64,000 nt of DNA from Collinsella intestinalis DSM 13280 (GCF_000156175.1 NZ_GG692710.1:326706-390705); one strand, 5' to 3'. Shown: positions 23,272 to 32,001, counted from the stretch's first letter. Notes: a model not told the origin generated them from the sequence alone. Made by a program: numbers and translations.

Positions 23272-24498
23272 ATGAGAATCAGCGAGCTTGAGGTAGTGGG
23301 AATCCCAATTGAGGAGCTAAAGCCCTACGACAACAACGCGAAGCTCCACACTCGGGAGCAGATAGATGCGGTCGAGGCATCCATCAAGGAGTTTGGCTTC
23401 AGGAACCCGGTCATAGCCTGGCACAACGAGGACGGCATCGCCGAGATCGTGGCCGGGCATGCGAGGACCACCGCAGCAAGGAACCTGGGGATGGAGGATG
23501 TCCCGTGCATCTTCGTGGACGACCTCACCGACGCGCAGCGCCGCGCCCTGACCCTGGCGGACAACAAAACCACCATGATGACCGGCTTCGACGAGGACAT
23601 GTTGGCCTACGAGCTGGATGTCCTGGCGGACGAGTTCGACATGGCGGATTTCGGCTTCGCGGACTCCCTCGGAGATGCCATAGAGGACGTGGACGTGGAG
23701 GAGGACGAGGTACCGGAGGTCGTCGAGTGCAGGGCGAAGAGGGGCGAGATTTGGCAGCTCGGCGCGCACCGGATCATGTGCGGCGACTCAACCTGCCGTG
23801 AAGACGTTGAAAAACTCGGCGGGGGGGGGTTCTGCGACTTACTCCTGACAGACCCTCCCTATAACGTGGCCCTCGGGCAGCACATGCGGCCATCCGAGCT
23901 CAAGCAACTCCACCGCAGGACGGACGGCCTCGTGATCGAGAACGACTCCTGGGATGACGACGACGCCTTCGTCGCGTTCCTCAAATCCGCCTTCGACAAC
24001 GCCATGGAGGTGCTGAACCCTGGCGCCGCCTTCTACATCTGGCATGCCGACAGCCAGCGCATGAACTTCTTGAGGGCCTGCGAGCTCTCCGGCATGACCG
24101 TGAGGGAATGCCTCGTCTGGGCAAAGAACACCTTCGCCCTGGGAAGGCAGGACTACCAATGGCGCCACGAGCCGTGCCTGTACGGCTGGAAGGACGGGGC
24201 CGCGCACAGCTGGTACTCGGACCGCAAGCAGAGCACCGTCCTGGAGTTCGACAAGCCATCCGTGAACGCCGAGCACCCGACCATGAAGCCCGTCGGCCTC
24301 ATGGCCTACCTGATAAGGAACTCCACCAAGGAGGGCGACACCGTCCTCGATGTGTTCGGCGGCTCCGGCTCCACGCTCATGGCGTGCGAGGGCATGGGCC
24401 GCAGGTGCCTGTCCATGGAGCTTGACCCGCACTACTGCGACGTGATCATAACCCGATGGGAGAACGCCACGGGAAAGACCGCGATGAAGCTTGAATAG
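23272..24498 (+). CDS. ParB-N domain DNA methyltransferase
   Basis: A 408-residue protein. Residues 1-110 are a ParB/Srx-type domain (LKPYDNNAKLHTREQI, EIVAGHARTTAARNLG). Residues 155-405 are a DNA amino-methyltransferase with catalytic DPPY (about 193-196) and the SAM-binding VFGGSGSTL near the C-terminus. Such phage enzymes methylate adenine or cytosine N4 and protect against host restriction or tag DNA for packaging. A G9 run at 23821-23829 encodes residues 184-186, directly before DPPY, so slippage would give an on/off switch. Confidence 0.9.
   Translation: MRISELEVVGIPIEELKPYDNNAKLHTREQIDAVEASIKEFGFRNPVIAWHNEDGIAEIVAGHARTTAARNLGMEDVPCIFVDDLTDAQRRALTLADNKTTMMTGFDEDMLAYELDVLADEFDMADFGFADSLGDAIEDVDVEEDEVPEVVECRAKRGEIWQLGAHRIMCGDSTCREDVEKLGGGGFCDLLLTDPPYNVALGQHMRPSELKQLHRRTDGLVIENDSWDDDDAFVAFLKSAFDNAMEVLNPGAAFYIWHADSQRMNFLRACELSGMTVRECLVWAKNTFALGRQDYQWRHEPCLYGWKDGAAHSWYSDRKQSTVLEFDKPSVNAEHPTMKPVGLMAYLIRNSTKEGDTVLDVFGGSGSTLMACEGMGRRCLSMELDPHYCDVIITRWENATGKTAMKLE
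23821..23829 (+). repeat. G9 homopolymer in the methyltransferase gene
   Basis: Nine G residues follow CTCGGC inside the coding frame. Tracts of this length are known hot spots for slipped-strand frameshifts and are used for phase variation of methyltransferases in other bacteria. Confidence 0.9.
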
Positions 24499-24751
24499 GG
24501 GATAGACCAGGGCGAACATGCGGCGCACGGTCACGACGGGCGGCGGGGTTCCGTTACCAGCGCGGTGTAGGGTGCACCGATTACCCGCCGTCCACCATGG
24601 CCGTGCGTCACCAGGGGCCGTCCTCACGGGCGGTCCCTTCTCATGCCGATGGGAGTATCCACGGAAGGGCCGCTGCGGGTTCTGAATATGCACGAGGGTG
24701 TCCGCAGAGACGGAGCTGTACCGGATTCTATGCAAAACGGAGGGGCTTGAG
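24499..24751 (+). other. Structured noncoding stretch before the HNH gene
   Basis: No gene is supportable. Inverted segments include GACGGGCGG with CCGCCGTC around 24536-24593 and a hairpin formed by GGGGCCG (about 24614-24620) with CGGTCCC (about 24631-24637) around ten bases. It may be a processed untranslated leader or packaging-related region. No known RNA family is recognised. Confidence 0.4.
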
Positions 24752-25051
24752 ATGGGCAAGAAGAATCCCAGGAACGCCAACGGCAACGCCAGAAGGAAGC
24801 TCAGGGCGAGGCTCAGGGCGGAGGGAAGGCCGTGCCACCTGTGCGGCCTGCCCATCAATTACAGCCTCCCGGCCGGAGACCCGTGGAGCTTCGAGGTTGA
24901 CGAGCTGGTTCCGGTGAGCCGTGGGGGAGACCCGCTGGACTACTCCAACGTGGACGCGGCGCACCGCATCTGCAACCAGAGGCGCGGCAACAGGATGGAC
25001 GGGGACGAGGGCGCGAAGGGGCTTCCCATCGTGCGCTCCCGGCTGTTCTAG
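24752..25051 (+). CDS. Phage HNH endonuclease of the packaging region
   Basis: A 99-residue HNH protein: CHLCGLPI, VDELVPVSRGGDPLDYSNV and AHRICNQRRGN. HNH genes just before the terminase small subunit are common in cos-type siphoviruses, where they assist genome cleavage with terminase. The ATG at 24752 has GGAGGGG 7-8 bases upstream, which excludes the longer frame. Confidence 0.88.
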   Translation: MGKKNPRNANGNARRKLRARLRAEGRPCHLCGLPINYSLPAGDPWSFEVDELVPVSRGGDPLDYSNVDAAHRICNQRRGNRMDGDEGAKGLPIVRSRLF

Positions 25052-25125
25052 AGGGCGGATTCGGGGCGTTTCAGTCGGCTCGGCGGTGGTTGGCCGAAGG
25101 TTCGGCAGACGGCCTTAAAACGGCA

Positions 25126-25148
25126 TAGGGGGGCTTGCCCCACCCCCT
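25126..25148 (+). terminator. Hairpin before late element A
   Basis: A G-rich strand TAGGGGGG pairs with CCCCCTA after a short GCTTGCCCCA loop. It has no T-run, so termination is uncertain, but its place just before element A parallels the terminator before element B. Confidence 0.35.
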
Positions 25149-25215
25149 ACCTCGAAGGCCCGCCCCGGGCGATATAGCCGATTTCCCCCCGCATATCTCT
25201 GGGCAATAGGGGGGT

Positions 25216-25236
25216 ATCTCACGCCGCCTATACCAT
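25216..25236 (+). promoter_or_regulatory. Late element A, before terminase genes
   Basis: ATCTCACGCCGC, then CTAT, then ACCAT. The same pattern recurs at 29906 and 43843. It ends 23 bases before the terminase small-subunit ATG, and its CCAT can pair with ATGG at that start through an imperfect hairpin. Role inferred as a phage late promoter or 5' leader control element. Confidence 0.6.
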
Positions 25237-25259
25237 CGCTCCCAACGAAGGGAGGCGCT

Positions 25260-25715
25260 ATGGCCAAGGGCGGACGGGGCGTTTCCATGCCGGATGACAT
25301 CGCTCTAGACCCCGTGCAGAGCGCCATCTGGGAATCGCTGGCCCCGAGCGGAGACAACAACTTCACCAAGCAGGACGTCGAGCCGCTGCGCGAGCTTTGC
25401 TTCTGGCACGCGGTCTTCCGCAGCGCCCAGAACGCGATCTCCAAGGGCGACGGGCGGATCAGCATCTTCGACGCGGTGGGATACAAGCCGTTCAAGTCCC
25501 CGGACGGCAGGAGCCTTCCCATGATGCGCAAGAGCCCCGCGCTCGCGGTGCTCAAGGAGGCGAGCGCGGAGATTCGCGCCCTGTCCGACCAGCTCGGCCT
25601 GTCCCCCAAGAGCCGGGCGGAGGCCAGCGCGCCGCAGAAGCGAACGACGGAGAAGGCGCAGCTTCTGCAGCTCGCAACCTCGCGACCCGCGCCCCGTAGG
25701 GCGGTGGGCGAGTGA
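25260..25715 (+). CDS. terS: Terminase small subunit (P27-like)
   Basis: A 151-residue protein resembling P27-family small terminases: LDPVQSAIWESLAPS start, central helical DNA-binding region (FTKQDVEPLRELCFWHAVFRSAQ) and KSPALAVLKEASAEIRALSDQLGLSPKSRAEA. It recognises the phage genome for packaging. GAAGGGAGGCGCT precedes the ATG. The stop overlaps the large subunit's GTG start. Confidence 0.88.
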   Translation: MAKGGRGVSMPDDIALDPVQSAIWESLAPSGDNNFTKQDVEPLRELCFWHAVFRSAQNAISKGDGRISIFDAVGYKPFKSPDGRSLPMMRKSPALAVLKEASAEIRALSDQLGLSPKSRAEASAPQKRTTEKAQLLQLATSRPAPRRAVGE

Positions 25716-27136
25716 AGCCTAGGCAGACACCGACGCTTGAGCTGAACGTTCCGGATGGGTTCGAAGGCGCGGCTGACATCGCGACCGAGCTCGCATCGCA
25801 GTATTTCGGAGCCCCCATGCCGTGGCAACCCCACCTGCTCGATGTGATGCTCGCCACCGACGGGGACGGCATGTACGTCAACTCCGAGGTCGGCATCAGC
25901 GTCCCGCGCCAGAACGGTAAGAGCTGGGTTGTACGCTCCCGATGCTTCGACGGCCTCATGCGCGGGGAGAAGATCCTGTACACCTGCCACCACGGCGACA
26001 CCTCCGACGAGATGTTCCAGGAACTCAAGGCCCCGTTCGAGGACGATGAGGAAGAGGAGCTTCGCGACCTGCTCAAATACGTCCGCAAGACCAACGGCAA
26101 GCAGGCCATCGTCCTGAACAACGGCGGGACCATCCGGTTCACCACCAGAACGGACAGCGGCGGTCGAGGCAAGAGTTTCGACGTGCTGATCATAGACGAG
26201 GCACAGGAGCTGACCGACATGCAGCAGGCGGCGCTGCTGCCCGCCATCTCCGCCGGGAAGATGCACAACCCGCAGACCATCTACCTCGGAACCCCGCCCG
26301 GCCCAAAATGCCTGGGGACGGTCTTCGCGAACCTTCGGAAATCCATCCTCAAAGGCGATTCGCAGATGGCCTGGATGGAGTGGGGCGCCACCGAGATCGG
26401 AGACAAGAACGACCGCGCTCGCTGGTACGAGTGCAACCCCTCGCTCGGAATCGTCCTCGAGTTGAAGGCCGTCGAGAGCGAGTGCAACCAGATGGCGCCC
26501 GACACCTTCGCGCGCGAGCGCCTGGGGTGGTGGGCGGACGACGCCGAGGTGGCAAACCCCGCCCTGCCGCCTGGCCTATGGGCGAAGCGGGAAGTCAGGA
26601 AGGCTATGGCGGGCGGGAAGCTTGCCTTCGGCGTGAAGTTCTCCACCGATGGCAGGACTGCGGCCATCTCGTGGGCTCGCGCGGTGAGGGGAGGCCCCTC
26701 CTACGTGGAGCTGTACGACGTGGCCTGCACCGATGGTGGCACAGCCGGAATCTCTGACATGCTCCTCCGGAACAAGGGAGAGATCGCGGCGGTGTGCATC
26801 GACGGAAAGTCCGGGGCCGACGCCCTCATCCAAAGGCTGGGTGACAACGCGTTCCCGAAGAAGGCGGTTATCACGGGAAGCCCCGCGATCGTGCAGGCTG
26901 CCGCCTCGATGCTGCTCGACGAGCTGAAAGACGGCTCCCTTGGCCACATCGCATCGCCAGCTCTGGACGAGTCCGCCGCAAGGTCGGTCAAGCGCGACAT
27001 CGGCGCCGCTGGCGGCTGGGGCTTCGGGGACGGCCCGAACTCCATGGCGGCGCCCATCGAATCGGCGTCGCTCGCCCTGTACGCGGCGCGCACTACGAAA
27101 AGAGACCCCTCTAGGAAGCAGGAGGCGAACTTCTAA
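25712..27136 (+). CDS. terL: Terminase large subunit
   Basis: A 474-residue packaging motor. The ATPase shows Walker A VPRQNGKS (64-71), Walker B VLIIDEAQ (158-165) and GTPPGPK. The C-terminal nuclease part contains CIDGKSGADALIQRLGD. It cuts concatemers and drives DNA into the head with the small subunit and portal. GTG start in a 4-base overlap with the small subunit gene. Confidence 0.95.
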   Translation: MKPRQTPTLELNVPDGFEGAADIATELASQYFGAPMPWQPHLLDVMLATDGDGMYVNSEVGISVPRQNGKSWVVRSRCFDGLMRGEKILYTCHHGDTSDEMFQELKAPFEDDEEEELRDLLKYVRKTNGKQAIVLNNGGTIRFTTRTDSGGRGKSFDVLIIDEAQELTDMQQAALLPAISAGKMHNPQTIYLGTPPGPKCLGTVFANLRKSILKGDSQMAWMEWGATEIGDKNDRARWYECNPSLGIVLELKAVESECNQMAPDTFARERLGWWADDAEVANPALPPGLWAKREVRKAMAGGKLAFGVKFSTDGRTAAISWARAVRGGPSYVELYDVACTDGGTAGISDMLLRNKGEIAAVCIDGKSGADALIQRLGDNAFPKKAVITGSPAIVQAAASMLLDELKDGSLGHIASPALDESAARSVKRDIGAAGGWGFGDGPNSMAAPIESASLALYAARTTKRDPSRKQEANF

Positions 27137-28557
27137 TGGGCATCAACAAGGAACTGTCCACGGACATCGCGAACGCCTACAACCTCGAACCGGAGGACAG
27201 GCGGCTCGTCCTGGACCTCATAGAGACGTGGCGCAGGAAGCTGCCCGGAAATGCGAAGCGCGAGCGGTACTACCTTGGGAAGGTGCGCGTCAAGGACCTG
27301 GGCATCGCCATGCCCGCGAGCCTCGCGGCGAAGATCGACCCGAGAATCGATTGGCCCAAGAAGGCCGTCCACGCCCTCGCGGACCGCTCGGTGCTGAACG
27401 GGTTCACGACCGACGATAAGGAGACCACCGACAAGCTGCGTGCCATCTACGCTGCCAACTCTCTCGGTGAGCTGTACCGAAAGAACCTCATCGGCGAGCT
27501 CAAGCACTGCTGCGGGTTCTGGACCGTGACCGATGACGGTCTCGGGAATCCTGTCATCAGCGCCTATCCTGCCACGGCCGCGAGCGCGATCTGGGACGAC
27601 GCGCAGAAGGAGATCAAGGCCGGTCTCGTGGTCGCAGAGTCGAGGGAGCGCAGGGGCACCCGCGAGCGCATCCCCACGCTCGTCCACGTATTCAAGAAGG
27701 ACTGCCTCATCAAGATCGCCTATGCAAACGGCCTTTGGTACGCGGAGTACGACGAGAACTCCATGGGGCGACCCCTCATGGAGCCCATGGCGCACGGCGC
27801 AACATTGGAGCGGCCGTTCGGAGCTTCGCGAATCACCCGCGCCGTCATGAGCATCACCGACGACGCCATCCGCCAGCGCGCCCGAATGGAGGTGGCGGCG
27901 GAATCCGCCACGCTCCCGCAGATGTGGCTTCTCGGAACCGCAAAGCGCGTGACCAACGGCCAGAACAAATACGACGCGAGCATGGGCGCGATCAACGAGG
28001 TGACCAAGGACGAGGACGGCGATGTTCCGACCGTGTGGCAATCCGCGCAGCTGCAGATGGCACCGCTCTCCGAGTACTTCCGCACCCTCGCGTGCCAGAT
28101 GTCCAGCGTGACGGACGTCCCCGTGTCCTTCTTCGGCGCGAGCAACGACAACCCCTCAAGCTCCGATGCGATCGCCGCATCTCTCGAACCCCTCGTGATC
28201 GACGCGAAGAACTTGAACCGAGACAACGGCAACGCCCTGCGCAACGTGGCGTACATGGCCCTCGCGGTGGTGAACGACACCGACTTCGCCACCGAGCGCG
28301 ACGCCGGCCACAACGTGAACCCGCGCTGGCTTTCCCCGGCATACCCGTCTGCGGTCAGCCAGAGCGACGCGGTGCTCAAGCAGGTCCAGGCGGTGCCCAA
28401 GCTCGCCAACTCGGACGTGGTCTTGGAGCTTCTCGATTACACGGACGAGCAGATGCAGAGAATCGAGAGCGACAACCGCAAGGTGCAGGGCCGCGCGATT
28501 ATCGACCAGATGACGGGGACGGGTGATGGCGTTGATTCTGCCGAGGAAGGCGCTTAG
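27136..28557 (+). CDS. Portal protein
   Basis: A 473-residue portal of the SPP1 gp6-like family: YYLGKVRVKDLGIAMPASLAAKIDPRIDWPKKAV is typical near the N-terminus, and PVSFFGASNDNPSSSDAIAASL is a conserved central segment. It forms the DNA entry ring and docks the terminase. It starts at the last base of terL and overlaps the MuF gene by 32 bases. Confidence 0.93.
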   Translation: MGINKELSTDIANAYNLEPEDRRLVLDLIETWRRKLPGNAKRERYYLGKVRVKDLGIAMPASLAAKIDPRIDWPKKAVHALADRSVLNGFTTDDKETTDKLRAIYAANSLGELYRKNLIGELKHCCGFWTVTDDGLGNPVISAYPATAASAIWDDAQKEIKAGLVVAESRERRGTRERIPTLVHVFKKDCLIKIAYANGLWYAEYDENSMGRPLMEPMAHGATLERPFGASRITRAVMSITDDAIRQRARMEVAAESATLPQMWLLGTAKRVTNGQNKYDASMGAINEVTKDEDGDVPTVWQSAQLQMAPLSEYFRTLACQMSSVTDVPVSFFGASNDNPSSSDAIAASLEPLVIDAKNLNRDNGNALRNVAYMALAVVNDTDFATERDAGHNVNPRWLSPAYPSAVSQSDAVLKQVQAVPKLANSDVVLELLDYTDEQMQRIESDNRKVQGRAIIDQMTGTGDGVDSAEEGA

Positions 28558-29818
28558 CGCATATGACAAGCGGCTCGCCGCGCTTGAGGGCAAGGCCTAC
28601 GAGTGCGCTTCGAGCAGGATAGGTGCCTTCATCGAGAAGTTCCCCGGCGCGACGCCGGAGCAGGTGCGCGAGTTCGCGATCGAGGTCGTTGACGAAGCCG
28701 TGGGGGCGTTCGGCGACGGGGCCTCGTCGCTCGCTGCGGACATGTACGAGGGCATGGCCGAGCTCTCCGGCGTTAAGGTCAAGCCAGCAGTCATAGACAC
28801 GTCCGACGTCCACGGCCACATCGAGAGCGAAGTGCGCTACCAGCTCGGCAAGTACCTCTCGGGCGACCCGCAGGGCTTCATCTGCGCCTGCGCCTCCAAG
28901 GCGTCCGATCAGGTGGCGAGGCGGGCCAACCAGACCATGCGCCTCAACGCCAAGCGCGACGGCCTCAGGTACGCGAGGGTTCCCATGGGAGGGGAGACGT
29001 GCAGCTTCTGCGCGATGCTCGCCTCCCGTGGCTTCGATTACAGATCAGCAAAGACGGCGGGCGAGGGAAACCACTACCACAAGAACTGCCGCTGCAAGGT
29101 CATCCCCGGCTTCGACGGCATGGAGGTAGAGGGTTACGACCCAGACGAATGGCATGCGCGCTGGCAGGCGTTTAGGGAAATAGATGATGCGTCCGGCCTC
29201 AGCGTTAAGGCTCGGCAGACTGCAAAGGAATTCCTGTCCACCGTGCCCATGACGGATGATGGTGAGATTTCAAGAGCCGTCTCGGTGGCTTTGGCGCGCG
29301 CCGAGGCAGACACCTACAACGAAAGGATGAACAGGGCGTGGCAGAGGTTCAGAAAGGACAAGACACCTCAGAACTATTCAGACACCGTGGGAGCATATCT
29401 CGATTCCGTCGGGAATTCGCATAATGTCCCCTTGGCGGCCGAGTTCATGTCCAAGCCCGACGGGGATGAAATATGGGCCGCTCTGAAAATAGGCGAGCCA
29501 GCGTTTTTTCTCTACGCTGGCACCGATCACAAGTACCCAGATTATGAGTCTGGCGGAGCGCTCTTTGAAATCAAGACTCCGAAATCGAGGAAGAAGATTC
29601 GTAGGCTCATGCGAGAGGCATCCGAGAAGTTCGACGAATATCCGTCGAAGAGCAAGAATTGCGTTCTGAGCATATTGAGAGTGCCAGAATCCCGCGATGA
29701 TGCGTTTGCCGCGGCAAGGGACTTCGTAGCAGATGGCACGTTCGACTCGGTTGCCGTCATCGATGTTGACGGGAGCGTTCACGTAATAGAAGAGGGAACG
29801 CTGCGCCTCGGTTCTTAA
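28526..29818 (+). CDS. MuF minor head protein with C-terminal nuclease-like toxin domain
   Basis: A 430-residue protein. Residues 1-200 are a MuF/minor capsid domain, ending in Cys159, Cys162, His183, His185, Cys188 and Cys190 of the GETCSFC and HYHKNCRC motifs. Normal proteins of this kind stop soon after. Residues 235-430 form an extension with lower-GC DNA. Its core, Asp339 in KYPDY, Glu348 and Lys350 in FEIK, fits a PD-(D/E)XK nuclease, like contact-dependent toxin tips. MuF-toxin fusions are known polymorphic toxins of prophages. No immunity gene is seen nearby. An ATG at 28526 or the GTG before it may start translation. Confidence 0.8.
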   Translation: MALILPRKALSAYDKRLAALEGKAYECASSRIGAFIEKFPGATPEQVREFAIEVVDEAVGAFGDGASSLAADMYEGMAELSGVKVKPAVIDTSDVHGHIESEVRYQLGKYLSGDPQGFICACASKASDQVARRANQTMRLNAKRDGLRYARVPMGGETCSFCAMLASRGFDYRSAKTAGEGNHYHKNCRCKVIPGFDGMEVEGYDPDEWHARWQAFREIDDASGLSVKARQTAKEFLSTVPMTDDGEISRAVSVALARAEADTYNERMNRAWQRFRKDKTPQNYSDTVGAYLDSVGNSHNVPLAAEFMSKPDGDEIWAALKIGEPAFFLYAGTDHKYPDYESGGALFEIKTPKSRKKIRRLMREASEKFDEYPSKSKNCVLSILRVPESRDDAFAAARDFVADGTFDSVAVIDVDGSVHVIEEGTLRLGS

Positions 29819-29862
29819 CCCAGGTAGCTATTCCCTCACCTCGAGTATACCCATTCGGCATT

Positions 29863-29888
29863 GGCCGCGCTACGTGCGCGGCCTTTTT
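29863..29888 (+). terminator. Terminator after the MuF-toxin gene
   Basis: GGCCGCGC at 29863-29870 pairs with GCGCGGCC at 29876-29883 around loop TACGT, followed by five T. It is an intrinsic terminator dividing the packaging unit from the capsid unit. Confidence 0.88.
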
Positions 29889-29905
29889 CATGCCGATACG
29901 GTCAA

Positions 29906-29926
29906 ATCTCACGCCGCTAGGACAAT
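29906..29926 (+). promoter_or_regulatory. Late element B, before scaffold and capsid genes
   Basis: ATCTCACGCCGC, then TAGG, then ACAAT, starting 18 bases after the upstream terminator. This position strongly suggests that the element starts a new transcript for the scaffold and capsid genes. The start codon of the scaffold lies 88 bases further on, after a repeat-rich leader. Confidence 0.6.
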
Positions 29927-29935
29927 CCTCCCAAC

Positions 29936-30000
29936 GCGCCGCACGGCGCACATCCAACTAAAGGCCAGCCGCACGGCGGGCCGGGAGCGCCGCACGGCGC
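29936..30000. repeat. Three GC-rich palindromes in the capsid leader
   Basis: GCGCCGCACGGCGC at 29936-29949 and 29987-30000 and GCCGCACGGC at 29968-29977. Each is a dyad around CA. In RNA they would form short stems just before the scaffold ribosome binding site; in DNA they could bind a protein. Confidence 0.75.
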
Positions 30001-30014
30001 GGGAAGGAGCAGCG

Positions 30015-30488
30015 ATGCCTAAAGAGGGTGCAGTGCAAATCGATGGTCAGCCGAACGGCGAGGAACCAGATTACAAGGCACTTTACGAGGAGGCGAAAGC
30101 GCAGGCGGAGGAGGCCAAGGCGCACTCGCGAGAGTGGGAGAAACGCGCCAAGGACAACAAGAACGCCGCCAAGCAGCTTGAGGAGGCCCAGCAGGCTGGG
30201 AAGACCGCCGAGGAGCGAATCGCCGACCTCACCAAGCGCCTCGACGCCAAGGAGAAGGCCGAGGAGCGCGCCAAGGTCGCCGCGAAGGTGGCCGAGGCGA
30301 AGGGCGTCCCCGCGGACCTCCTCGTGGGCGATGACGAGGGCGCCATGTCGGCCTACGCCGACAAGCTGCTCAAGCACTTCAAGAAGAAGCCCGCGTCGAG
30401 CGTCGACAAGCCGGGCAGCTTCCCGCGCGGCTCGGACGGCGGTTCGAGCAAGCGCGACTTCATCCACCAGCTTTTCGGAAACGATTAA
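30015..30488 (+). CDS. Capsid scaffolding protein
   Basis: A 157-residue, highly charged helical protein with a long coiled coil (EEAKAHSREWEKRAKDNKNA; ERIADLTKRLDAKEKAEER) and a basic C-terminus (KHFKKKPAS) that would contact the capsid. This composition and the place directly before the major capsid gene are typical of siphovirus scaffolds. GGGAAGGAGC precedes the ATG. Confidence 0.88.
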   Translation: MPKEGAVQIDGQPNGEEPDYKALYEEAKAQAEEAKAHSREWEKRAKDNKNAAKQLEEAQQAGKTAEERIADLTKRLDAKEKAEERAKVAAKVAEAKGVPADLLVGDDEGAMSAYADKLLKHFKKKPASSVDKPGSFPRGSDGGSSKRDFIHQLFGND

Positions 30489-30497
30489 GGAGTAGAA

Positions 30498-31376
30498 ATG
30501 GCTAACGACACCAAGAAGATCAAGCTCCCGCGCGAGGTCGTGACGGAGCTCCTGAACAAGGCCAAGGACACCTCTACCATCGCGAAGCTCTCCCCGAGCA
30601 AGCCACAGAAGTTCGTCGACATCAACCACATGATCTTCAACCCGTCCTCCGAGGCGGAGGTCGTCGAGGAAGGCGCCAAGAAGGGATCTTACGATCTTGA
30701 TTTCACCCCCATCGAGGGCAAGCGCGTCAAGGTCGTCACCACCACCCGTGTGAGCGACGAGCTGCGCTGGGCGGACGAGGACAACAAGCTGGAGATCGTC
30801 GACAACATCCTCGCCGACCAGAACGCCGCCATCGGCCGCTCCCTCGACTACGTCGTGTACCACGCCGTGAACCCCAAGGGCGGCTCGAAGCTCAGCGGCT
30901 ACACCGCTCTCACCGCCAAGGCGACCTCCGTCACCTCCGGCGAGAGCCCCGTCGAGGACATCGACAAGCTGGTCGACGCCCTCATGGATTACGACATCAA
31001 CGGCTTCGCCCTGTCCAAGAAGTACGCCAGCGCCCTGCGCAAGCTTCGCGTGCCCGCCACCGGTCAGCGCCTCTACCCCGAGGTACCCCTGAACCTCAAT
31101 GCGGGCAACATCGACGGCATCGACGCCGCCGTGTCCGGCACCGTGAATGGCCGTCTCGCGACTGAGCAGACCAAGGTCCTCGGCATCATGGGCGACTTCA
31201 CGCTCATCAAGTGGGGCATGGTGCGCGACATCTACTCCGAGATCATCGAGTACGGCGACCCCGACCAGACCGGCGTCGACCTCAAGGCCCACAACCAGAT
31301 CGCGTTCCGAACCGAGGCGGTCTACGCCTACGCGATCCTCGACCCCAAGGGCTTCGCGGTCCTCAAGAGCGCTTAG
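30498..31376 (+). CDS. Major capsid protein (HK97 fold)
   Basis: A 292-residue protein with the layout of short HK97-fold capsids: N-terminal LPREVVTELLNKAKDTSTIAKL, the P-domain like segment VVEEGAKKGSYDLDFTPIEGKRVKVVTTTRVSDELRW split by short gaps, and C-terminal EAVYAYAILDPKGFAVLK. It builds the head with the scaffold. AAGGAGTAGAA precedes the ATG. Confidence 0.92.
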   Translation: MANDTKKIKLPREVVTELLNKAKDTSTIAKLSPSKPQKFVDINHMIFNPSSEAEVVEEGAKKGSYDLDFTPIEGKRVKVVTTTRVSDELRWADEDNKLEIVDNILADQNAAIGRSLDYVVYHAVNPKGGSKLSGYTALTAKATSVTSGESPVEDIDKLVDALMDYDINGFALSKKYASALRKLRVPATGQRLYPEVPLNLNAGNIDGIDAAVSGTVNGRLATEQTKVLGIMGDFTLIKWGMVRDIYSEIIEYGDPDQTGVDLKAHNQIAFRTEAVYAYAILDPKGFAVLKSA

Positions 31377-31387
31377 GGGGATGCCAG

Positions 31388-31606
31388 ATGTCCGTTTTGA
31401 TACAGAAGGTAGTGGTGGAGGACGCCGCCAAGGCGTCCCCGCTCCTGCCCGCGCACGTGGCTGTGGTCAACGCCGAGGGCGAACCCCTGCTGGGCACCAT
31501 CGCCAAGCTCGGCTCCGACGCCTCCACCGTGGCATCTGTCAAGGACGCCTACAACGCGCTCCTCGACAAGCTCTCCGCAGCGGGCCTCGCCGAGGTCACG
31601 GAGTAG
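31388..31606 (+). CDS. Small head-associated protein
   Basis: A 72-residue protein after the capsid gene (LIQKVVVEDAAKASPLLPAHV; SVKDAYNALLDKLSAAGL). It may be a head decoration or head fibre protein by position. No domain recognised. Confidence 0.6.
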   Translation: MSVLIQKVVVEDAAKASPLLPAHVAVVNAEGEPLLGTIAKLGSDASTVASVKDAYNALLDKLSAAGLAEVTE

Positions 31607-31608
31607 CC

Positions 31609-32001
31609 ATGGAGATTTTCGCGACGGCAGAGGATTATACGGCTCGCTACGGCGCGGCGGCGGACGAGGCCCGCTTGAACGCGCTGCTGTCGGACGCCTC
31701 GGCGATGCTCCTCTCCGAGTACGAGGCCGCCTACGGCGTTCCGTATGAAAAGGGTCAGAGCGACGCGTTCGACCGCGCAGCCCCGGCCGTCGCGTGCATG
31801 CTCGTCAACCGCGTGCTCAACACTCCCGCCAACATGGCGGGCGCCACGCAGCTCAGCCAGGGGGCGGGCAGCATCACGGCATCCGTCACCTACGGCTCCG
31901 CCCTGGGCGAGATGTACGTGGGCAAGACCGCCCGCCGCCTCCTCGGCCTGGACGGCTCCGTGAGGCGCGTGCTGCGCCCCATCGAGAGGGGGGAGCTTTG
32001 A
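31609..32001 (+). CDS. Head-tail connector protein (Gp19/Gp15-like)
   Basis: A 130-residue protein with the usual pattern of small head-tail adaptors: FATAEDYTARYG start, helices through LNALLSDASAMLLSEY, and a basic end (RRLLGLDGSVRRVLRPIERG). It fits the adaptor that binds below the portal. Confidence 0.75.
   Translation: MEIFATAEDYTARYGAAADEARLNALLSDASAMLLSEYEAAYGVPYEKGQSDAFDRAAPAVACMLVNRVLNTPANMAGATQLSQGAGSITASVTYGSALGEMYVGKTARRLLGLDGSVRRVLRPIERGEL

Noticed and set aside
24499-24751. A tRNA or known riboswitch before the HNH gene
   Set aside because: Hairpins are present but there is no cloverleaf, T-loop consensus or recognised riboswitch core.
29958-31292. Leftward frame across scaffold and capsid genes
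   Set aside because: Antisense to strongly supported late genes, Leu/Val/Gly-rich shadow composition, no start signal.
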